In this document: piece after piece, positions 14,450-18,589 of the stretch
How positions within the stretch are numbered: the stretch's first letter is position 1
How the letters are laid out: the number at the start of each line of letters is the position of its first letter
Assembly (NCBI GenBank): GCA_013911715.1
Contig: JACEST010000021.1
Coordinates: forward strand, 1 to 18,589
DNA length: 18,589 nucleotides
DNA from: Sphingopyxis sp.
GTDB lineage: Bacteria > Pseudomonadota > Alphaproteobacteria > Sphingomonadales > Sphingomonadaceae
Direction: 5' to 3'
Notes under the pieces: generated by a model
What the model saw: the letters and a program-made list of their open reading frames with translations, nothing else
Told to the model about the DNA's origin: nothing
Databases searched by the model: none
Position numbers and translations under genes: made by a program

Positions 14450-15202
14450 ATGATCGCTATCCCCGCCCTCGCCCAAGCTTCCCCGCTGGCATCGCTGTGG
14501 CCCGTCGCTGTTATTGCGGCGGCGTTAATGCTGGTCGCGCTGGCCGAAGTGGTGCGGCCTGATCGTCCGGCGGAGCGGCGGCGGTGGCTGGTGAATTTCG
14601 GCCTTGGGCTGCTCAATGCCGTGCTGGTCCGCCTCACGAGCGGTGCCGCCCCGGCGGGCGTCGCGGTCATGGCTGGTGCAGCAAATTATGGCCTGCTCCG
14701 ACAAGTCGACTTGCAGCTGCCGATCGTCATCATCATCGCCATCATCGTCATGGATTTTGCGATCTACTGGCAGCACCGCTTGTTGCACAGCGTGCGCTGG
14801 GGGTGGGCGCTGCACCGGCTGCACCATGCCGATGGGGCGATGGATGTGTCGACGGCGGTGCGCTTCAACCCCGCCGAGGCGCTGGTGTCGATGCTGTATA
14901 AAAGCGCGCTCACGCTGTTCCTTGGGCTGCCATTGGTCGCGGTGCTGGCGTTCGAGGCTTGGCTGGCGGTGGGCAGCGTGATCGAACACGCCAATCTGCG
15001 CCTGCCGCCGCGCGTCGATGCCGCGCTGCGCCGCGTCTGGGTCACCCCCGCGATGCACCGCGTTCACCACAGCGCGCATGGGCAGGATCATAATCATAAT
15101 TATGGTTTTGCGCTGAGCATCTGGGACCATCTGTTCGGCACCCACCTTGCGCAGCCTTCGGGGCAGCAAATTGGCCTTCCCCTGCGTGACACGGGTGGCT
15201 AA
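14450..15202 (+). CDS. Fatty acid hydroxylase/sterol desaturase family membrane protein
   Basis: Encodes 250 residues from ATG 14450; an open frame reaches back to 14009 but that part overlies the GIY-YIG gene. Hydrophobic segments are LWPVAVIAAALMLVALAEV, QLPIVIIIAIIVMDFAIYW and ALTLFLGLPLVAVLAFEAWL. The di-iron histidine clusters of the family are present: HRLLH, HRLHH, HRVHH and DHNHNYG. Such enzymes use oxygen to hydroxylate or desaturate lipids in the inner membrane; the substrate cannot be read from sequence. No convincing ribosome site precedes the ATG. It stands 39 bp before prs on the same strand. Confidence 0.88.
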   Translation: MIAIPALAQASPLASLWPVAVIAAALMLVALAEVVRPDRPAERRRWLVNFGLGLLNAVLVRLTSGAAPAGVAVMAGAANYGLLRQVDLQLPIVIIIAIIVMDFAIYWQHRLLHSVRWGWALHRLHHADGAMDVSTAVRFNPAEALVSMLYKSALTLFLGLPLVAVLAFEAWLAVGSVIEHANLRLPPRVDAALRRVWVTPAMHRVHHSAHGQDHNHNYGFALSIWDHLFGTHLAQPSGQQIGLPLRDTGG

Positions 15203-15241
15203 GGCCCGCGCAACATCTGGCGCGCGTGGGGACATACAGCA

Positions 15242-16177
15242 ATGAAACTCATCTCGGGCAACAGCAACCTGCCGCTGGCGCGCGCAGTGGCCGATTATCT
15301 CGACGCGCCGCTGACCGATGCCAGTGTGCGCCGCTTTGCCGACGAGGAAGTGTTCGTCGAAATCCACGAAAATGTGCGCGGCGAGGATGTGTTCATCATC
15401 CAGCCGACCAACTTTCCCGCTAACGACAATTTGATGGAATTGCTGATCATCTGCGACGCGCTGCGCCGGGCGTCGGCGAAGCGGATCACCGCCGTGGTGC
15501 CCTATTTTGGCTATGCGCGGCAGGACCGCAAACCCGGGCCGCGCACGCCGATTTCGGCCAAGCTGGTGGCGAATATCATCACCACCGCCGGGGCTGATCG
15601 GGTGTTGGCGATCGATTTGCACGCCGGGCAGATCCAGGGCTTTTTCGACATCCCCACCGATAACCTTTATGCCGCGCCGGTGATGAGCGCCGACATTCAG
15701 GCGCGTTTTGGCGACCGCAATCTGATGGTCGTGTCGCCCGACGTCGGCGGCGTGGTGCGCGCGCGCGCGCTGGCGAAACGGCTCGACAACGCCCCGCTCG
15801 CGATCGTCGACAAGCGCCGCGAACGTGCGGGCGAAAGCGAAGTGATGAACATCATCGGCAACGTAAAAGGGCGTTTCTGCATTCTCATCGACGATATTGT
15901 CGATTCGGCGGGTACTTTGTGCAACGCCGCCGCCGCGCTCAAGGCCGCCGGGGCCGAGGGTGTTGTCGCCTATTGCAGCCACGGCGTGTTGTCGGGCGGC
16001 GCGGTGGCGCGGGTCGAGGGCAGCGCGCTTTCGGAACTCGTCATCACCGATTCGATCCAGCCGACCGACGCGGTGACCGACAGCGACCGTGTCCGCGTGC
16101 TGACCGTCGCCCCACTGCTAGGTGAGGCGATCAAGCGCATTGCCGATGAATCGAGCGTGTCGTCGCTGTTTGATTGA
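15242..16177 (+). CDS. prs: Ribose-phosphate pyrophosphokinase
   Basis: Encodes 311 residues, standard length. It begins MKLISGNSNLPLARAVA, with PYFGYARQDRK (ATP site), DLHAGQIQGFF (metal and ribose-phosphate region), VVSPDVGGVVRARALA, the flexible KRRERAGE loop and the PRPP motif LIDDIVDSAGTL. It makes PRPP from ribose 5-phosphate and ATP for nucleotide, histidine and tryptophan synthesis. GGGGA lies about 10 bases before the ATG. A histidinol-phosphatase-like gene lies two genes downstream. Confidence 0.97.
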   Translation: MKLISGNSNLPLARAVADYLDAPLTDASVRRFADEEVFVEIHENVRGEDVFIIQPTNFPANDNLMELLIICDALRRASAKRITAVVPYFGYARQDRKPGPRTPISAKLVANIITTAGADRVLAIDLHAGQIQGFFDIPTDNLYAAPVMSADIQARFGDRNLMVVSPDVGGVVRARALAKRLDNAPLAIVDKRRERAGESEVMNIIGNVKGRFCILIDDIVDSAGTLCNAAAALKAAGAEGVVAYCSHGVLSGGAVARVEGSALSELVITDSIQPTDAVTDSDRVRVLTVAPLLGEAIKRIADESSVSSLFD

Positions 16178-16182
16178 GGGAA

Positions 16183-16232
16183 GTATAGCGTTTTATACAC
16201 GCTTTACAAAAATCTTATAAAGCATATATAAA
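16183..16232 (+). promoter_or_regulatory. A/T-rich promoter region of the AAA ATPase gene
   Basis: Two overlapping promoters are possible: TTATAC (16193-16198) with TATAAA (16216-16221), 17 bases apart, or TTTACA (16203-16208) with TATATA (16225-16230), 16 apart. Two dyads are present: GTATA/TATAC (16183-16198) and GCTTTA/TAAAGC (16201-16223). No ribosome site precedes ATG 16238, so the transcript may be leaderless or nearly so. Confidence 0.5.
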
Positions 16233-16237
16233 TCACT

Positions 16238-17419
16238 ATGGATCAGCTTCGCAACCCATTTGCTCCGGGGGCCGGATCGCGCCCGCCCGAGCTGGCCGGA
16301 CGCGCGCAACTGATTGACGACATCGCTGTTGCCATTGCCCGGATTCGTGCCGGACGGGCTGCTCAGAGCATCGTGCTGTACGGCCTGCGCGGCGTGGGAA
16401 AGACGGTCCTGCTCAACACGGTGCGACAGGCGGCAGAAGCGCGGGGCATCATCACCGTCCCGATCGAATCGCCCGAGGACCGATCCCTGCCCGCGATGAT
16501 CGCGCCCTCGCTTCGTGCCGCATTGTTGCGGCTCGACCGCATGGCTGCTGTCGGCGACAAGGCGAAGCGCGCCCTTCGCGCGCTTGCTGGCTTCGTCAAG
16601 CTGAAGGTCCGTTTTGCCGATATCGAAGTAGCGGTGGATCTGGAAGCCGAACGTGGATTGGCTGACAGCGGCGATTTGGAGCTTGATCTGGCGGACCTGG
16701 TCCGCGCGACGGGAGAGGCAGCGCGCGCAGCGGACACCGCCGTTGTGCTGTTCATCGATGAACTGCAATATGTCCGCGAGGAACAGCTGGCGGCCTTGAT
16801 TGTGACGCTGCACATGGCCAATCAGGCGGGCTTGCCGGTAACAATGGTTGGTGCCGGATTGCCGCAATTGCTGGGCCGCATGGGGCGGGCCAAATCCTAT
16901 GCCGAACGCCTTTTCCTCTTTCGGCCGCTAGGTCCGCTCGACCATGAAGCGTTGACTGCGGCCATCCGCATACCCATCGAGGACGAGGGCGAGCAGATCA
17001 CCGACGCCGCCATCGGCCTGATTGCCCTGCAAACGCAGGGATATCCCTATTTTCTGCAGGAATGGGGGCGACAGTGCTGGGCGGTCGCTGAAGTGTCGCC
17101 CATCGACATTGATGATGTTCAGACCGCCTCGGCGCTGGCGCTGGCGCAGCTTGACGCGAGCTTTTTCCGGGTGCGCTTCGACCGCCTGACACCAACGGAA
17201 AAGCGCTATATGCGGGCAATGGCTAGCTTGGGTCCGGGGCCGCATCGCTCGGCTGACATCGCCGCACAACTGGGCGTGAAGGTGACAAGCGCGGGCCCGA
17301 CGCGCAATGCCCTGATTCTGAAGGGCATGATTTACAGTCCCGATCATGGCGATACGGCTTTCACCGTACCGATGTTCGACGCCTATCTGCGGCGCGTCAT
17401 GCCGGAGGGGACAATATGA
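16238..17419 (+). CDS. AAA ATPase of the Cdc6/STAND-like (AAA_16) type
   Basis: Encodes 393 residues. NPFAPGAGSRPPELAGRAQLI is the typical entry segment, then Walker A GLRGVGKT (49-56), Walker B VVLFIDELQ (Asp174, Glu175), a sensor region TMVGAGLPQLLGRM, and a C-terminal winged-helix-like part (LTPTEKRYMRAMASLG and RSADIAAQLGVKVTS). It would bind and hydrolyse ATP in the cytoplasm; DNA binding is possible through the winged helix. No partner (nuclease, transposase or toxin) is adjacent. Its stop overlaps the next gene's start by 4 bp (ATGA), tying it to a histidinol-phosphatase-like gene. The A/T-rich promoter is unlike its surroundings. Specific role unknown. Confidence 0.85.
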   Translation: MDQLRNPFAPGAGSRPPELAGRAQLIDDIAVAIARIRAGRAAQSIVLYGLRGVGKTVLLNTVRQAAEARGIITVPIESPEDRSLPAMIAPSLRAALLRLDRMAAVGDKAKRALRALAGFVKLKVRFADIEVAVDLEAERGLADSGDLELDLADLVRATGEAARAADTAVVLFIDELQYVREEQLAALIVTLHMANQAGLPVTMVGAGLPQLLGRMGRAKSYAERLFLFRPLGPLDHEALTAAIRIPIEDEGEQITDAAIGLIALQTQGYPYFLQEWGRQCWAVAEVSPIDIDDVQTASALALAQLDASFFRVRFDRLTPTEKRYMRAMASLGPGPHRSADIAAQLGVKVTSAGPTRNALILKGMIYSPDHGDTAFTVPMFDAYLRRVMPEGTI

Positions 17420-18201
17420 CCCTCGAAACCGACCTTGCGCTCGCCCAGCGCCTTGCCGAAGCGGCGGGGGCGGCGATTCGGCCGTTTTTTCGCGCCGATT
17501 TCGCGCATGAGGCCAAGGCCGATGCCTCGCCGGTGACCGAGGCCGACCGCGCGGCGGAGAGCGCGATGCGGCGGATTTTGAATGCCGAATGCCCGCGCGA
17601 CGGGATTATCGGCGAGGAATTTGGGGCCGAGCGGCCGGGGGCATCGCGCCAGTGGGTGCTCGATCCGATCGATGGGACAACCAGCTTCATGGCGGGGCGC
17701 GCGACCTTTGGCACGCTGATCGCGCTGCTCGTCGATGGCTGGCCGGTGCTGGGGGTGATTGATCAGCCGGTGGCGCGCGAACGCTGGGTCGGCGCGGTCG
17801 ATGCGGTCGATGGCGGGGCGTGGTTCAACGGCGCGCCGATCCGTGCGCGTGCCTGCCCCGAGCTGGCGCAGGCGACGCTGGCGACGACGGGCCCCAATTA
17901 TTTCAGCGCGAGCGAAGGCGACCATTTCATGGCGCTGGCCAAGGCGACGGCGCACAAGCGGCTGATTTTTGGCGGCGATTGCTATAATTACGGGCTGGTC
18001 GCATCGGGCCATATCGATCTGGTGTGCGAGGCGGGGCTGAAGCTCCATGATTTTGCCGCGCTGGTGCCGGTGGTCGAGGGCGCGGGCGGGATGATGTGCG
18101 ACTGGAACGGCGACCCGCTGTCGGCGCAAAGTGAAGGCCATGTGCTCGCGCTTGGCGATCCGGCGCGGCTTGAGGATGTGCTCGAGGCGCTGGCGGGATG
18201 A
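17416..18201 (+). CDS. hisN: Histidinol-phosphatase, inositol monophosphatase family
   Basis: Encodes 261 residues. It has the metal sites of the inositol monophosphatase fold: GEEFG (66-70) and DPIDGTTSF (83-91), then KLHDFAALVPVVEGAGG near the C-terminus. In alphaproteobacteria proteins with this VTEADRAAE and DPIDGTTSFMAGRATFGTLIAL pattern are usually annotated HisN, which dephosphorylates histidinol phosphate in the last but two steps of histidine synthesis. An inositol- or other sugar-phosphate activity remains possible. The ATG lies inside the preceding stop (ATGA), so it is translated with the AAA ATPase gene. Confidence 0.85.
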   Translation: MTLETDLALAQRLAEAAGAAIRPFFRADFAHEAKADASPVTEADRAAESAMRRILNAECPRDGIIGEEFGAERPGASRQWVLDPIDGTTSFMAGRATFGTLIALLVDGWPVLGVIDQPVARERWVGAVDAVDGGAWFNGAPIRARACPELAQATLATTGPNYFSASEGDHFMALAKATAHKRLIFGGDCYNYGLVASGHIDLVCEAGLKLHDFAALVPVVEGAGGMMCDWNGDPLSAQSEGHVLALGDPARLEDVLEALAG

Positions 18202-18232
18202 TTTGTCAGGCGCAGCACCGCATCACATTGGA

Positions 18233-18314
18233 CGTCACCCTGAACTTGTTTCAGGGTCCATGGCGCGAGGTTGGGGCGAGGCGCCATGGATGCTGAAACA
18301 AGTTCAGCATGACG
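18233..18314. repeat. Paired REP-like palindromes with compensatory changes
   Basis: The 34-base arms at 18233-18266 and 18281-18314 are inverted relatives with four differences. Each arm also contains its own hairpin: ACCCTGAA/TTCAGGGT on the left and ATGCTGAA/TTCAGCAT on the right. The four differences fall in pairs that keep both hairpins. It fills the gap between hisN and the next gene. Confidence 0.75.
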
Positions 18315-18330
18315 GGTGAGGGAAAGCGAT

Positions 18331-18589
18331 ATGGACGCCGCGCAGGCCGTACATGAGAAATTTCTGGCGCGGCTGACGGACGGGCGTTTGCCCGACCGCA
18401 GCGGTTTGCCCGATCCTGCCGCTGTCGGGCTCGATGCCGCAACGCTCGCCGACATTTACGAAACGCAGCTGACGACACGCCAGATGGATCGGCTGTCGCG
18501 CACCCTGCAGGCGCGCGGCGAGCGCGGCATTGCCCTCATGCCCCGACGACCCGATCGTGTAGAACCCCTCGCCGCGCGCCTGCAGGGGG
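18331..18589 (+). CDS. Thiamine-diphosphate 2-oxoacid dehydrogenase E1 (branched-chain type), 5' part
   Basis: The frame is open from ATG 18331 to the window end (86 codons). GAGGGA lies 8 bases before the start. IYETQLTTRQMDRLSRTLQARGE matches the region just before the conserved FYTIGSSGHEGNA of fused or large E1 subunits such as 2-oxoisovalerate dehydrogenase, which decarboxylates branched-chain 2-oxoacids on thiamine diphosphate. Here the motif is missing from the plus-strand reading, replaced by RGIALMPRRPDRVEP. It is encoded exactly, in frame, on the opposite strand of 18523-18567. The gene therefore contains an inverted 45-bp segment and, as written, would probably give an inactive protein. 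Confidence 0.7.
   Translation, partial: MDAAQAVHEKFLARLTDGRLPDRSGLPDPAAVGLDAATLADIYETQLTTRQMDRLSRTLQARGERGIALMPRRPDRVEPLAARLQG
18503..18587. repeat. 20-bp perfect inverted repeats around an inverted 45-bp segment
   Basis: The arms are 18503-18522 and 18568-18587; the left arm starts CCCTGCAGGCGCG and the right arm is its exact complement. The 45-bp interior is 15 codons, so either orientation keeps the frame open. The window ends two bases after the right arm. Confidence 0.9.

Noticed and set aside
14525..15982. A 485-residue minus-strand open frame
   Set aside because: Antisense to the hydroxylase and prs genes, both of which have clear family motifs.
18503..18589. Frameshift at the end of the E1 gene
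   Set aside because: No single insertion or deletion restores the motif on the plus strand; reversing the 45-bp interior restores it exactly, so inversion is the better explanation.

Overview
The window is GC-rich, almost fully coding chromosomal DNA. Codon choice, gene content and gene pairings (mraZ-rsmH, fabD-fabG, rpsF-rpsR-rplI, LD-carboxypeptidase facing a Mur ligase) look like an alphaproteobacterium, most likely Sphingomonadales. That placement is judged by eye and no search was run. No rRNA, tRNA, CRISPR array or phage module is visible.

Layout. 1-1380 (minus): start of the division and cell-wall cluster, with mraZ, the beginning of rsmH, a promoter and a four-unit 10-nt-spaced GGG repeat that looks like a MraZ operator. 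1471-3991 (minus): a translationally coupled trio of cysteine synthase, small membrane-anchored protein and membrane protein with a GldG/DUF4350-like domain. 4114-6225 (plus): a ZnuD-like TonB-dependent receptor. 6245-8840 (minus): fabD, a small lipoprotein, and fabG. The fabD-fabG group is interrupted by a 458-bp element carrying a GxxExxY-family gene between inverted repeats. 8991-11406: a murein LD-carboxypeptidase and a MurC/Mpl-type ligase, divergent, with a hairpin-rich repeat element between them. 11411-11703: a gene-less cluster of the same repeat family that flanks the GxxExxY gene. 11878-13166: rpsF-rpsR-rplI and a strong terminator. 13200-14275: an accessory patch with an orphan ParD-like antitoxin, REP-like palindromes and a GIY-YIG gene between inverted REP copies. 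14450-18201 (plus): fatty acid hydroxylase family protein, prs, an AAA ATPase coupled to a histidinol-phosphatase-like gene. 18331-18589: 5' end of a thiamine-diphosphate-dependent 2-oxoacid dehydrogenase E1 gene.

How the genes fit together. Most are housekeeping: cell-wall control and recycling, fatty acid synthesis, ribosomal proteins, PRPP, cysteine and histidine synthesis. The accessory content is mainly small inverted-repeat elements. Two repeat families each occur once around a small nuclease-fold gene (PD-(D/E)XK-like GxxExxY; GIY-YIG) and once as an inverted pair without a gene. Several palindromes differ between their two arms by paired changes that keep each hairpin intact.

The most unusual feature is at the right edge. 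Exactly 45 bp between perfect 20-bp inverted repeats lies backwards inside the E1 gene. Reading its reverse complement in frame restores the expected family motif (FYTIGSSGHEGNA). This is either a real invertible segment or a fold-back artefact at a contig end.
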